A DNA stretch of 64,000 nucleotides from Novipirellula herctigrandis (GCA_007859835.1 SJPJ01000001.1:3942623-4006622), one strand, 5' to 3'. Counted from the stretch's first letter, positions 1-7,943 are shown. A program made the numbers and translations. Notes: generated by a model from the letters alone, not told the origin.

Positions 1-8
1 AGACACAA

Positions 9-422
9 GTGAAGCGTTGGGCAACACGAATCATCGAACCTTTGGTCGTCGTCACAATCTTGGCCGTGCTGGTTGTGGGCGGTGGGTTCGTTTCGTTCAC
101 CTACGACAACGTGATTGACAACGACCCTCTAATCGCGCCGCTGGATGTCGTCGCAGTTGACGCCGATCGCATAACGCTTAGCGACGGTCGAACCTTGATC
201 GCGAAATTCGATTCTGAATATCTGCAGTCAGATATGGAACAGTACGGTAATCGTGTTGACCTCGATCCCGCTGATGATGGTTCGGTGGTCGTCAACGTCT
301 CGTACCGGCGTTGGACGTGTGGCAATGGCGGCCCATGGTTGCGGTTGCGTTGGATTCCCGTCGACTACCCACTGTACCGGCGCGCGGAGCTCGGCCTCGC
401 CCAGATTGAGAATCAACCGTAG
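9..422 (+). CDS. Cassette 1: single-pass membrane protein of unknown function
   Basis: 137 residues from a GTG start. Residues about 10 to 32 are hydrophobic (a run of V, I, L, A and G), so an N-terminal anchor followed by a polar extracytoplasmic domain of about 105 residues is likely. The start lies only eight bases into the window, and the first six bases (AGACAC) pair with 427-432, so the cassette begins just outside the window. The stop precedes the attC box at 432. I do not recognise the family. Confidence 0.7.
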   Translation: MKRWATRIIEPLVVVTILAVLVVGGGFVSFTYDNVIDNDPLIAPLDVVAVDADRITLSDGRTLIAKFDSEYLQSDMEQYGNRVDLDPADDGSVVVNVSYRRWTCGNGGPWLRLRWIPVDYPLYRRAELGLAQIENQP

Positions 423-431
423 TTCAGTGTC

Positions 432-569
432 TGCCAACATGGTTTTTACGCTGAGGCCTTCGGCACACCTTCGTCGTTTTGCAACGCTCGCTGGCCTTGG
501 TACAATCTCTCGTAGTTCAGGCATCGTTCGCTTCGTTTAGGGCGGTGTCGTAAAAACCTTCCGTTATGC
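432..569 (+). repeat. attC 1 (138 bp)
   Basis: Opens with TGCCAAC (432-438) and closes with GTTATGC (563-569). The inner arms GGTTTTTACG and CGTAAAAACC pair. The apical part holds TTTGCA (478-483), 17 bases, then TACAAT (501-506), a promoter-like pair facing cassette 2. Standard short subtype. Confidence 0.93.
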
Positions 570-847
570 GGCTTGAGAACTCGTTCTTGGACGGGTGCCA
601 CGTCGGGTGAACGCGTGCTGGAATTTGGTGAGCGGGGCGGTTGCTGGGATGCTGTGTCGAGGCTTACTCACGTTTGAGGCTATTTGGTTTTGGATCGGTT
701 TTGCTGCGATCGTCAAGTCGATGTTGCGCGTCTCGTCGGTTCCGGTTTCAAGCGTGTCGACTTGGCGGTAGTCCACCGGCGTCGCGGTTACGGCCGCTGC
801 AGTATTGGCTTGGCGTTGGAGCGTCGAGTTGGCATTTTGACGTTGCC
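570..847. other. Cassette 2: ORF-poor cassette, first of two near-identical copies
   Basis: The cassette body between attC 1 and attC 2 has no convincing gene. The longest frame is on the minus strand (ATG at 851, stop formed by the TTA of the opening box at 564, 95 residues), but it has no recognisable domain and runs out of the attC. Plus-strand frames of 70 and 79 residues overlap it. The same body recurs at 3637-3914 with differences only near its ends. It could carry an RNA or a promoter instead of a protein, or the minus-strand ORF may be real. Confidence 0.6.
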
Positions 848-987
848 GCATAACATGGTTTTGCCGCAAGGGCCCTTCGGGCACGCCTACGTTGGTAATT
901 CACGGGCGGCGGCGTATCATTAGCTGCTCGTAATTCAACGTCGCTCGCTTCGGTCATCACCGGCGTCGGCAAAACCTTCCGTTAGCC
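848..987 (+). repeat. attC 2 (140 bp, variant subtype)
   Basis: Opens GCATAAC (848-854), the exact complement of the GTTATGC that opens cassette 2; closes GTTAGCC (981-987). The inner arms differ from the common type (GGTTTTGCCG / CGGCAAAACC) yet still pair. TTGGTA (892-897), 17 bases, TATCAT (915-920) keeps the promoter-like spacing although the surrounding bases differ. Confidence 0.93.
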
Positions 988-998
988 GCTCGATAAAC

Positions 999-1388
999 AT
1001 GGAGCACAACCCGTACGATGCTCCCGCAGGGACGGCAGTGGATGGTTCAACATCGTTCGACCGGCGATGGTTGGCCGCGATTCCATTTGTCGCTGTCGTC
1101 GCATTGTTCGCAACACTCCCGCTGTTGTTGACGTTACTTGCGCTCTTGGCCTGCAATGCTGTCGCGTTTCTTGCACTGCTTGTCGCCCGTCAAACTACCG
1201 CTGCAAATCTGGCGTTCTTGACCGGTGTCCTTCTGGTTGCCTCCCTAATGTTCACAAACTGGGGATTCTCGATGCCGAACCCTCGGATCACCGTTTCTTG
1301 GGTTTGCCTCATTCCAGCGGTCATTGCACAACTTATACTGATTGCCTGTCCGTTTTGGTTACCACACACCCAGCGCGTCGGCGGCTAA
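999..1388 (+). CDS. Cassette 3: multi-spanning membrane protein, unknown
   Basis: 129 residues. After a polar N-terminus (about 25 residues) come hydrophobic stretches at about 27-45, 46-63, 69-85 and 100-122, suggesting three or four membrane spans. It starts 18 bases after the crossover box, and its TAA stop is supplied by the closing box GGCTAAC of its own attC. No family recognised. Confidence 0.7.
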   Translation: MEHNPYDAPAGTAVDGSTSFDRRWLAAIPFVAVVALFATLPLLLTLLALLACNAVAFLALLVARQTTAANLAFLTGVLLVASLMFTNWGFSMPNPRITVSWVCLIPAVIAQLILIACPFWLPHTQRVGG

Positions 1389-1519
1389 CATGGTTTTTAC
1401 GCTAGGCCTTCGGCACACCTTGGCTCTTTGGCAACGGGCCATGGCCTTGGTACAATCCTTTGTAGTTCAGGCATCGCTCGCTTCGTTTAGGGCGGTGTCG
1501 TAAAAACCTTCCGTTGCAC
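1383..1519 (+). repeat. attC 3
   Basis: GGCTAAC (1383-1389) is the exact complement of GTTAGCC that opens cassette 3; closes GTTGCAC (1513-1519). Promoter-like TTGGCA (1428-1433), 17 bases, TACAAT (1451-1456). Short standard subtype. Confidence 0.94.
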
Positions 1520-1531
1520 GACCACAGGTAG

Positions 1532-1912
1532 ATGGCCATACTCCTAATCCCGCTCGCGATCGTAGCGTTAGGCTGGGCCGCGTTTGCTGCCCATGGCTCG
1601 CTTCAGCGGCGTGGCGCATCGCGCGGGTGGTTCGCGGCGTTCTTCGCCCTCATGGCCGCTGGTGCTTGTACTGGCGTCTACTTCGGCTTTTTCTTTGACT
1701 ACCTCGCCGCTCCAACAGTCCGCGTATACTCGTTCCCGGTTCCGGCAGCATTCCACATACTCGAATCGTACGACGATAGCACACAGCGATGGGTCGATTT
1801 CATAACACCGGCACCAATACTGTTCGCTGGCTCCAATGTGATAATTTTTTCGTGTGCCATGGTTCTTCCCCTTTGGTTGGTCAGCGCGTTCTGGCGATTC
1901 CCCAGCGCATAG
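1532..1912 (+). CDS. Cassette 4: membrane protein, unknown
   Basis: 126 residues with hydrophobic segments at about 1-20, 33-55 and 97-120, so probably three membrane spans. ATG lies 19 bases after the crossover box. The stop is six bases before the closing box GTGCAAC. No family recognised. Confidence 0.7.
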   Translation: MAILLIPLAIVALGWAAFAAHGSLQRRGASRGWFAAFFALMAAGACTGVYFGFFFDYLAAPTVRVYSFPVPAAFHILESYDDSTQRWVDFITPAPILFAGSNVIIFSCAMVLPLWLVSAFWRFPSA

Positions 1913-1917
1913 TGGTC

Positions 1918-2054
1918 GTGCAACATGGTGTTTACGCATGGGCCTTCGGCACACCCTCGCTCTTTGTTCAAGCCGCGATCCGTTGGTACAATGTTTGGCG
2001 ATTCGACATCTTTCGCTTCGTTCAGGGCGGTGTCGTAAAAACCTTCCGTTAGGC
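1918..2054 (+). repeat. attC 4
   Basis: GTGCAAC (1918-1924) matches the opening GTTGCAC of cassette 4, and pairing extends to 13 bases (GTGGTCGTGCAAC). Closes GTTAGGC (2048-2054). TTGTTC (1964-1969), 17 bases, TACAAT (1987-1992). Confidence 0.93.
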
Positions 2055-2086
2055 GGCACAATCTAATGGCCAATGGATACCTACTA

Positions 2087-3116
2087 GAGCATTTTAAAAT
2101 TTTTCATGCGACATACTCTGAGTTGCGAAAGCAGTTCAGGCAATCCTCAGCAGTGACGGCATCAATGGCTTTGGCGATCGCGTTGTAGAGTTTCCGCTCG
2201 GTGCGAACGGCGGCTCTGCGTAGATGGGACTTGATCTTTGAGAAGATCTGTTCGATTGGATTGAGATCCGGCGAGTATGGCGGCAGGAACCAGATTTCCG
2301 CGCCGGTCTGCTCAATCTTTTTGAGTACTGATGCGGTCTTGTGGCTGGAGAGGTTGTCCATCACGAGGATATCGCCAGGTCGCAACGCCGGGGCAAGAAG
2401 CCAATCGACGAATCCCTCAAACACCCACGAGTTGGTCGGGCCGTTTGTGATCATCGATGCTCGGCTGCCATGACAATCAATGGCGTGAATTAGCGTGGTC
2501 GTTTCCCAGTGGCCGTGCGGTACCGCATCCTCGACTCGCTGACACTTCGGCCCCCAACCATACAGCCGCGTCATGTTCGTTTTCGCGCCGGTCTCGTCGA
2601 GAAAGACAAGCTTTTCGATATTCAACCGCTTCTGTTGTCGCTTCCAGCAACCACGCTGCTGGCGAACGTCATCGCGACACTGCTCAGTTGCTCGCAACGT
2701 TTTTTTTGAATGAGTGGCCAAGCCTTCGAGCTTCGTTCCAGACTGTCTGTATTGTACAGTCCATGCGAAGTTTTTGACGCAACTGCTCGAGCGTCCAGGA
2801 TGGATTCTCACGGATCAACTGATCGAGCTTCTTGCTCTGCTTTTCACTGAACGCTCGTTTGCGACCACAGTGATGCGTTTGAGGTTCCAGCGTTCCCAGA
2901 TCCCGCCACTGGTACTTGAGTTTCTGAACGACCTTGTAACTGACCGAAAACCGCTCGGCGATCTTCGGCATGCTCTCCTTCCCTTCAAGAATGGCAGCCA
3001 GGATTCGTTCACGCAAATCCATGTCCAACGCTTTCATCAGTCACACCTCCGTGTTGGCGAAAACGTCAAATTAACCGATCTCCGTCAACGCACCTACATC
3101 AATTTTTCAAGTGCTC
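2087..3116 (-). mobile_element. IS630-family insertion sequence
   Basis: Flanked by TA (2085-2086 and 3117-3118), the target duplicated by IS630/Tc1-type elements. Imperfect terminal inverted repeats begin GAGCA at both ends and continue with an A/T-rich stretch. The element is about 1.03 kb and carries one transposase split over two frames. It lies inside the cassette 5 gene, opposite in orientation to it. Confidence 0.9.
2104..3037 (-). CDS. IS630-family transposase in two overlapping frames
   Basis: Frame A (3037-2684, 117 residues) holds the N-terminal helix-turn-helix half. Frame B carries the DDE catalytic half: VFLDETGAKTN (first Asp), ILVMDNLSSHK (second Asp) and PPYSPDLNPIEQ (Glu). 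The frames meet at a run of eight A (plus-strand T 2700-2707) and joining needs a +1 shift, equivalent to one extra A. Several IS630 elements use frameshifting on such runs, so this may be programmed; a disabling insertion or sequencing error is the alternative. The joined protein is about 340 residues, normal for the family. Confidence 0.88.
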
Positions 3117-3428
3117 TAGCCGCGCCAGACGCTCTGATCGAACACCTTTCGCCGTTACTTGAATCTCACGGCATTTCCTGTGCTCGAACCGATGAGACCA
3201 CGGTCACTCATGGGCGCCGAACCGTCGACTTAGTCACCTTTGAATGTTGCGTTGATTCTGCAAATGTTGAACTCGGCGTCGAAAAACGCCACGGTCGTGA
3301 TGGTGCTGATATCGTCCTGATACCGAACCGCCGAATCTTCTTCCTCAAACACAATCCATCCGACAGTCTCGCGGAACGCATCAATGCAATCCTCTGCGAG
3401 AACGGCGCTGACGACAGCGCGTAGTGCC

Positions 3429-3636
3429 GCCTAACATGGTTTTTACGCAAGGCCGCGGCTTCGTCGGTGGAGCGAATTTTGGTTTGCCATGTCATTCGCT
3501 TCGGTAACATGGAATGGTTTGCCACGCCGCGGACACCGCCTCTTTGGCAACGTGGCTTTCTTTTGGTAAACTGATTGGTGTTACGACGCTTTTTGACTTC
3601 GGAGAGAAGCGGTGTCGTAAAAACCTTCCGTTATGC
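3429..3636 (+). repeat. attC 5 (208 bp, long subtype)
   Basis: GCCTAAC (3429-3435) is the complement of GTTAGGC at 2048, 1.4 kb to the left across the IS630 insertion, which confirms that cassette 5 spans the element. Closes GTTATGC (3630-3636). About 70 bases longer than the common type in the apical part. TTGGCA (3544-3549), 17 bases, TAAACT (3567-3572). Confidence 0.93.
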
Positions 3637-3914
3637 GGCTTGAGAACTGTTTGTTGGACGGGTGCCACGTCGGGTGAACGCGTGCTGGAATTTGGTGAGC
3701 GGGGCGGTTGCTGGGATGCTGTGTCGAGGCTTACTCACGTTTGAGGCTATTTGGTTTTGGATCGGTTTTGCTGCGATCGTCAAGTCGATGTTGCGCGTCT
3801 CGTCGGTTCCGGTTTCAAGCGTGTCGACTTGGCGGTAGTCCACCGGCGTCGCGGTTACGGCCGCTGCAGTATTGGCTTGGCGTTGGAGCGTCGAGTTGGC
3901 ATTTTGACGTTGCC
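3637..3914. other. Cassette 6: second copy of the ORF-poor cassette 2
   Basis: Nearly identical to 570-847. By eye the differences cluster at the start (590-area ACTCGTTCTTGG versus ACTGTTTGTTGG) and in the 3' arm of the attC. The same overlapping frames are present. The near-identity implies recent duplication of this cassette, or capture of the same cassette twice. Confidence 0.65.
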
Positions 3915-4053
3915 GCATAACATGGTTTTGCCGCAAGGGCCCTTCGGGCACGCCTACGTTGGTAATTCACGGGCGGCGGCGTATCATTAGCTGCTCGTAA
4001 TTCAACGTCGCTCGCTTCGTTCAACAAGGCGTCGGCAAAACCTTCCGTTGGTG
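3915..4053 (+). repeat. attC 6 (variant subtype, sister of attC 2)
   Basis: GCATAAC (3915-3921) pairs with GTTATGC (3630). Closes GTTGGTG (4047-4053), whose last base departs from GTTRRRY but is matched by cassette 7's closing CACCAAC. TTGGTA (3959-3964), 17 bases, TATCAT (3982-3987). Confidence 0.93.
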
Positions 4054-4068
4054 GACACTAGCTGATTG

Positions 4069-4482
4069 ATGAACCAAGACGACTGCCTCGAACGCTTGGG
4101 GCTCACGCCGCCTCCGAATTCCGCGACGGAAATTCGCCGCATTCTTGCCGCGCAAACTGATTTGGAATCGAAGTCGCAGGGCGACGGAGACCAAGAGCTC
4201 ATCAAACTCACCTGCGTCCAGCTATTCGCGCTGGGCGATATTGCGGATTCTTTGGTTATCTGGAATGCGAAACAGTGCAGTTTCGACATGTCTTGCTCAA
4301 TTGACGTTCAACTGCTCTGCGGTGCCGGCGTGGACGAAACCTTGGTCTACCTTGACGACTTGGGAACTGATCCTGCATCGGCAGCGGCAACTTACATTCG
4401 CGAATGCATTACAACTGGCGATTTCAACGACTTCACGCCTCCTGACTGGCTCGCTGACTACCGCCGATACTATGGCGTCTAA
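4069..4482 (+). CDS. Cassette 7: soluble protein, unknown
   Basis: 137 residues from ATG 4069; a TTG one codon earlier is a less likely start. Acidic, no signal peptide or membrane segment. The N-terminus has a Pro/Asn-rich turn, and the C-terminus ends in an aromatic tail (DYRRYYGV). Its own attC follows 16 bases after the stop. I do not recognise the family. Confidence 0.7.
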   Translation: MNQDDCLERLGLTPPPNSATEIRRILAAQTDLESKSQGDGDQELIKLTCVQLFALGDIADSLVIWNAKQCSFDMSCSIDVQLLCGAGVDETLVYLDDLGTDPASAAATYIRECITTGDFNDFTPPDWLADYRRYYGV

Positions 4483-4498
4483 ACGAATGGTCCGTGTC

Positions 4499-4634
4499 CA
4501 CCAACATGGTTTTTACGCTAGGCCTTCGGCACATCTTCCTTGGTTGGTCACGCGGGCTGGTATTGGTACAATTTCTCTTAGTTTATAATCGCTCGCTTCG
4601 TTTAGGGCGGTGTCGTAAAAACCTTCCGTTGTGT
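4499..4634 (+). repeat. attC 7
   Basis: CACCAAC (4499-4505) pairs with GTTGGTG, and pairing extends to 12 bases (GTGTCCACCAAC). Closes GTTGTGT (4628-4634). TTGGTC (4544-4549), 17 bases, TACAAT (4567-4572). Confidence 0.94.
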
Positions 4635-4645
4635 ATCGCAGGCTA

Positions 4646-4957
4646 ATGACAGAATCCGGCCGAAACTGGCAACTGCTTCGTGGCGACACCGTGTTGGGCA
4701 CCATCGTTCAGACCGATTCCGACTACCCGTGGCGCAACGGCACATTCACACCCTCGCCTGCCTTCGCCGAATTCGCCCCGCTTTTCGCTGCGGCCCAATC
4801 GTTCACTGATCGCGACGAATACGACACTCCGGAATCAGATGCTGCATTCAATGCGATCTTTGATCTCGGCCTGTCCATCCGCGATGTTGACGGCGATGAA
4901 TTGTTCGGTGAGGTCATGCTCAACCTGACGGATTCGGATGTCTCTTGGCGTTGTTGA
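4646..4957 (+). CDS. Cassette 8: soluble protein, unknown
   Basis: 103 residues from ATG 4646. A GTG inside the crossover box (4631) is in frame, but the ATG is more likely. Acidic, no membrane segment. The start (TESGRNWQLLRGDTVLGTI) resembles a small beta-sheet protein, but no family is recognised. Confidence 0.65.
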   Translation: MTESGRNWQLLRGDTVLGTIVQTDSDYPWRNGTFTPSPAFAEFAPLFAAAQSFTDRDEYDTPESDAAFNAIFDLGLSIRDVDGDELFGEVMLNLTDSDVSWRC

Positions 4958-4978
4958 CCGCATTGGTGCTTCAGCGAC

Positions 4979-5185
4979 ACACAACATGGTTTTTACGCTA
5001 GTCGCGGCTGTCGTCGGTGGAGAGTTTTTCGATGGGCAAAGTCAATCGCTTCGGTCACGTTACCACTGGTGCCAGCCCGCGAACGCCTACGATCTTTGGC
5101 AACGGGCGTTCTGCTGGTACAATGTCTGGTGTGCGACGTTTTCCGCTTCGGTCAGAAACGGCGTCGTAAAAACCTTCCGTTGTGT
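4979..5185 (+). repeat. attC 8 (207 bp, long subtype)
   Basis: ACACAAC (4979-4985) pairs with GTTGTGT (4628); closes GTTGTGT (5179-5185). The apical part contains an extra arm of about 70 bases shared with attC 15 and 18. TTGGCA (5096-5101), 16 bases, TACAAT (5118-5123). Confidence 0.93.
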
Positions 5186-5198
5186 GACCTAGCCGATT

Positions 5199-5507
5199 AT
5201 GAATTCAACACTCTCATTGCTCAGTGTAATATCTGGACTCCTTGGTTCCGCAATTCTCGCCTTTGCTGTCAGTCGCATTCTCTCCATGCTCTCGGCTGCC
5301 GTCGAGATGCACGAACTGACGCTTGAATGCATGAACGACCCTGACCCGGCACGCGAGATTCCCGTCGTCGTCGGCTTCGACAAGCAAATTGCTCGAGCGC
5401 GTAAATTCGATGCTAAGTTCCTGTACGCTGGCTTGTTTCTTCTATTTGCGAGCTTTGCATTTCAACTTGCTGCGTACATGATTCCGGTCGCAAATGCTGC
5501 TGGCTAG
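5199..5507 (+). CDS. Cassette 9: two-span membrane protein, unknown
   Basis: 102 residues. Hydrophobic segments at about 5-30 and 73-96 flank a polar loop (EMHELTLECMNDPDPAREIPV...). ATG is 20 bases after the crossover box. No family recognised. Confidence 0.68.
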   Translation: MNSTLSLLSVISGLLGSAILAFAVSRILSMLSAAVEMHELTLECMNDPDPAREIPVVVGFDKQIARARKFDAKFLYAGLFLLFASFAFQLAAYMIPVANAAG

Positions 5508-5526
5508 TTTTGGTCAGGCTCCGGTC

Positions 5527-5663
5527 ACACAACATGGTTTTTACGCTAGGCCTTCGGCACACCTTCCTTGGTTGGTCACGCGGGCTGGCATTGGTACAAT
5601 CTCTCGTAGTTTAGGCATCGCTCGCTTCGTTTAGGGCGGTGTCGTAAAAACCTTCCGTTAGGC
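5527..5663 (+). repeat. attC 9
   Basis: ACACAAC (5527-5533) pairs with GTTGTGT (5179), extending to 11 bases (GGTCACACAAC). Closes GTTAGGC (5657-5663). TTGGTC (5572-5577), 17 bases, TACAAT (5595-5600). Confidence 0.94.
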
Positions 5664-5673
5664 GACCTATCGA

Positions 5674-6012
5674 ATGATTAAGTATCCGGGTGGCACGATC
5701 GCATTTTGGTCTGTTGTGTACATCCTCGTGGCAACCCCGCTCGCCTATAGTAAATTTGCGGACGGCAAGTTCGGACTCGGTTTCTTGGTCGCAACGTTAC
5801 CAATCGGTTGTGCGTTGATCTGGTTCCGTGTTCGTCCAGTAAAATGGCTGGTTGCCACCTATCTTGGATTGGCGGCGCTCAGGGCCATTGCGCTGCTGTT
5901 TACTGACGGGCTAGATCTCGAACCTGCGCTGGGTGCAGCATTGGGGGCGTATACCGCGTTCCAATTTGCCGTTTGGGATGGTGGACCAAGCTCAGGTTCA
6001 CCGGTCGCCTAA
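5674..6012 (+). CDS. Cassette 10: multi-spanning membrane protein, unknown
   Basis: 112 residues with hydrophobic stretches at about 7-26, 33-50, 57-75 and 83-100, suggesting four spans. The stop TAA (6010-6012) is part of the closing box GCCTAAC of the attC, so the attC completes the reading frame. No family recognised. Confidence 0.7.
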   Translation: MIKYPGGTIAFWSVVYILVATPLAYSKFADGKFGLGFLVATLPIGCALIWFRVRPVKWLVATYLGLAALRAIALLFTDGLDLEPALGAALGAYTAFQFAVWDGGPSSGSPVA

Positions 6013-6142
6013 CATGGTTTTACGCTAGGCCTTCGGCACACCTTCCATGTTTTGCAACGCGGGCTGGCCTTGGTACAATTTCTCGTAGTTCAGACATCGT
6101 TCGCTTCGTTCAGGGCGGTGTCGTAAAAACCTTCCGTTAGGC
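6007..6142 (+). repeat. attC 10
   Basis: GCCTAAC (6007-6013) pairs with GTTAGGC (5657); closes GTTAGGC (6136-6142). TTTGCA (6051-6056), 17 bases, TACAAT (6074-6079). One T fewer in the left inner arm (GGTTTTACG). Confidence 0.94.
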
Positions 6143-6146
6143 GGAC

Positions 6147-6608
6147 ATGACCGAATCCGAATTCATCGCTGAGCTAACCGGTGCCCTCGACGGGCAATCT
6201 GACGCCGCGCGTACTCAGATTCCGCTGCTGCTTGCATCGTTGCCCGACGCTGCAACACGCCTCGACCTGCAAATCTTCCCCGCACAGGACGGCGACGGCT
6301 TTTTCACGGTTCGCGCCTCGGTCGACGGCCCCAACCTGTACGTCATCAACAAATCCATCGACGCACACGCCGACCTTTTCGACGCGAAATACACCGAAGA
6401 TGGCGTCCAGCCCCCAATTCCAATCGTGGACTGCTTTGACGTGGATTATCCCGTCAACGACATCGTGGTCGATTGCGCCGCGAAATGGTTGCAAACCGTC
6501 TGGCACTCCTTTGGCGACATCAAATGTAATATTCCGGTCGTAGTCGTTGGCCACGATGATTATGGGACTGTCACGCCAATCGAACTCCACTCTGGCGCTG
6601 CCGCATAA
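6147..6608 (+). CDS. Cassette 11: soluble acidic protein, unknown
   Basis: 153 residues, acidic, without membrane segments. It starts five bases after the crossover box, and its TAA stop lies in the closing box. The overall look (MTESEFIAELTGAL..., then alternating hydrophobic strands such as DLQIFPAQDGDGFFTVRASV) could fit a small conserved domain seen in other bacteria, possibly DUF6389, but I cannot confirm this from sequence alone. Confidence 0.65.
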   Translation: MTESEFIAELTGALDGQSDAARTQIPLLLASLPDAATRLDLQIFPAQDGDGFFTVRASVDGPNLYVINKSIDAHADLFDAKYTEDGVQPPIPIVDCFDVDYPVNDIVVDCAAKWLQTVWHSFGDIKCNIPVVVVGHDDYGTVTPIELHSGAAA

Positions 6609-6742
6609 CATGGTTTTTACGCTGAGGCCCTTCGGGCACACCTTCCATCTTTGGCAACGCGGGCTGGCCTTGGTACAATCTTCCGTAGTTCAGGCATCGT
6701 TCGCTTCGTTCAGGGCGGTGTCGTAAAAACCTTCCGTTGGGC
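6603..6742 (+). repeat. attC 11
   Basis: Closing box GCATAAC (6603-6609) has one mismatch to the complement of the opening GTTAGGC (6136). Right box GTTGGGC (6736-6742). TTGGCA (6651-6656), 17 bases, TACAAT (6674-6679): the closest match to a sigma-70 promoter in the array. Confidence 0.92.
6651..6679 (+). promoter_or_regulatory. Promoter-like pair inside attC 11 facing a toxin-antitoxin cassette (representative)
   Basis: TTGGCA and TACAAT are separated by 17 bases, matching sigma-70 consensus at four of six (-35, TTGACA would differ at one G) and five of six (-10) key positions. The predicted start would fall near 6686, and the leader would contain only the right arm of the attC, so it could not fold the full attC hairpin. 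The pair recurs in almost every attC. Activity is inferred, not shown. Confidence 0.6.
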
Positions 6743-6751
6743 GACCTAGCC

Positions 6752-6994
6752 ATGTCCCAGTATCAAGACATTCTTACAAACGCCACTCAACTACCAATCG
6801 ACGACCGTCTTCGACTGATCGACGATTTGGCGTCCTCGATTCCAGACGATCACCCGCCGCGACTTTCGCCTGAGTGGCTTGCTGAGATCGACCGCCGCAG
6901 CAATGAAATTGACACTGGCACTGTCGAGACCGAAAGCTGGTCAGCGATCCGCGAACGATTGTTCGCCAAACACGGTGTCCGCGATGCAGGTTGA
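6752..6994 (+). CDS. Cassette 12 antitoxin, addiction-module component type
   Basis: 80 residues from ATG 6752. It has the layout of the addiction-module antitoxin family: helical N-terminus with LPIDDRLRLIDDLASSI, central LSPEWLAEIDRRSNEIDTG, and SWSAIRERLF near the end. Such proteins neutralise a RelE/ParE-like partner and repress their operon. It overlaps the downstream toxin start by 11 bases, the usual coupling. Paralogous layouts occur in cassettes 15 and 18. Confidence 0.85.
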   Translation: MSQYQDILTNATQLPIDDRLRLIDDLASSIPDDHPPRLSPEWLAEIDRRSNEIDTGTVETESWSAIRERLFAKHGVRDAG

Positions 6995-7271
6995 TTTTCA
7001 CCCTGATGCGACAATCGAACTTGCCGAATCTTCCGATTGGTATGCCGAACGAAGTTCGACAGCCGCACGCAACTTTTTGGTGGCGGTCGATGTTGCGATT
7101 GCGTCCATCGTGAACGATCCCAAACGGTTCTTCCACATTGATGATCGGCACCAGTCCTGTAGTGTCATCAAGTTCCCGTTTCAAGTCGTGTATCGGGTTA
7201 TCGACGATCGCATCGTTGTTATTGCAGTTGCCCATGCGAAACGCCGTCCCGGATATTGGCGCGGTCGGTAG
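6984..7271 (+). CDS. Cassette 12 toxin, RelE/ParE superfamily
   Basis: 95 residues from ATG 6984. Family features: FHPDATIELAESSDWYAERS at the start, FPFQVVYRVIDDRIVVIAVAHAKRRPGYW at the end, which is the conserved beta-sheet core and C-terminal basic tail of the plasmid-stabilisation RelE/ParE group. Members inhibit translation or gyrase; which applies here cannot be read from sequence. It is translationally coupled to the antitoxin before it. Confidence 0.88.
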   Translation: MQVDFHPDATIELAESSDWYAERSSTAARNFLVAVDVAIASIVNDPKRFFHIDDRHQSCSVIKFPFQVVYRVIDDRIVVIAVAHAKRRPGYWRGR

Positions 7272-7281
7272 CGCCCCGGTC

Positions 7282-7418
7282 GCCCAACATAGTTTTCACG
7301 CAATGGCCTACGGCACACCTTCACTTTTTGGCGACAGTGGCTGGCCTTGGTAGAATCAACCGTAATTCAGACTCGCTCGCTTCGTTTTGGGCGGTGTCGT
7401 AAAAACCTTCCGTTGTGC
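7282..7418 (+). repeat. attC 12
   Basis: GCCCAAC (7282-7288) pairs with GTTGGGC (6736), extending to 11 bases. Closes GTTGTGC (7412-7418). Left inner arm is slightly altered (AGTTTTCACG). TTGGCG (7328-7333), 17 bases, TAGAAT (7351-7356). Confidence 0.92.
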
Positions 7419-7451
7419 GAACCCAGCGTATCCAAATGGTGTCACTCTCGC

Positions 7452-7901
7452 ATGTTCAGTGACGAACGCAACGCACGCATAGACCACTACGAGACTCTCG
7501 ACTTGGACGGCCTTCTCGACGCCGAACGGGAATCGCCCCGAGATGTTGACCTTCTCGTATTGATTGGTCGCCACTATCTACGACTTCGGCAACTCGACAA
7601 AACGCGGGTTTACTATTCACGGGCGATTGAAATTGACCCCGAGGACGGTTGGACACATCTCTACTTCGGCAATCTTTGTTACGCGCTTTCGTGCTACGAT
7701 GACGCCGAAACGTACTTCATGCGGGCGGCCGAACTTTTACCGGACATCGCATGTCCGCATTGGTGCCTTGGTGATGTATACGACAAAATGGGCTACTTTT
7801 CGCGGACGGAGCATGCATATCGACGCGCGGTTGAAATCGAGCCTGACAACACAGATGCCACGCGTCGATTAGACCAATGGCTGGCGGATAAACCCGGGTA
7901 G
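7452..7901 (+). CDS. Cassette 13: tetratricopeptide-repeat protein
   Basis: 149 residues from ATG 7452. At least two clear TPR motifs: about residues 50-83 (DKTRVYYSRAIEIDPEDGWTHLYFGNLCY) and 84-140 (DDAETYFMRAAELLPDIACPHWCLGDVYDKMGYFSRTEHAYRRAVEIEPDN). No signal peptide, so a cytoplasmic protein-interaction scaffold is likely; partner unknown. The frame is open further upstream into the attC, but an earlier start would lie outside the cassette. Confidence 0.82.
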   Translation: MFSDERNARIDHYETLDLDGLLDAERESPRDVDLLVLIGRHYLRLRQLDKTRVYYSRAIEIDPEDGWTHLYFGNLCYALSCYDDAETYFMRAAELLPDIACPHWCLGDVYDKMGYFSRTEHAYRRAVEIEPDNTDATRRLDQWLADKPG

Positions 7902-7943
7902 GGTTCGCACAACATGGTTTTTACGCTAGGCCTCCGGCACACC

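Larger units (their letters stand above)
2066..3424 (+). pseudogene. Cassette 5 gene, unknown function, split by an IS630 element
   Basis: The ATG at 2066 begins a frame (MANGYLL) that is interrupted at TA 2085-2086. Removing the element and one TA copy joins it in frame with 3119-3424, giving a 108-residue soluble protein ending GADDSA. No stop or shift is seen in either half, so the insertion looks recent. I do not recognise the family. Confidence 0.8.

Noticed and set aside
564-884. 106-residue minus-strand protein in cassette 2 starting at a GTG in the attC
   Set aside because: Starts inside the attC stem and shows no domain; an internal ATG version (95 residues) is kept only as a possibility.
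4145-4588. 147-residue plus-strand frame across cassette 7 and its attC
   Set aside because: Shadow of the 4069-4482 gene in another frame, running through the attC.
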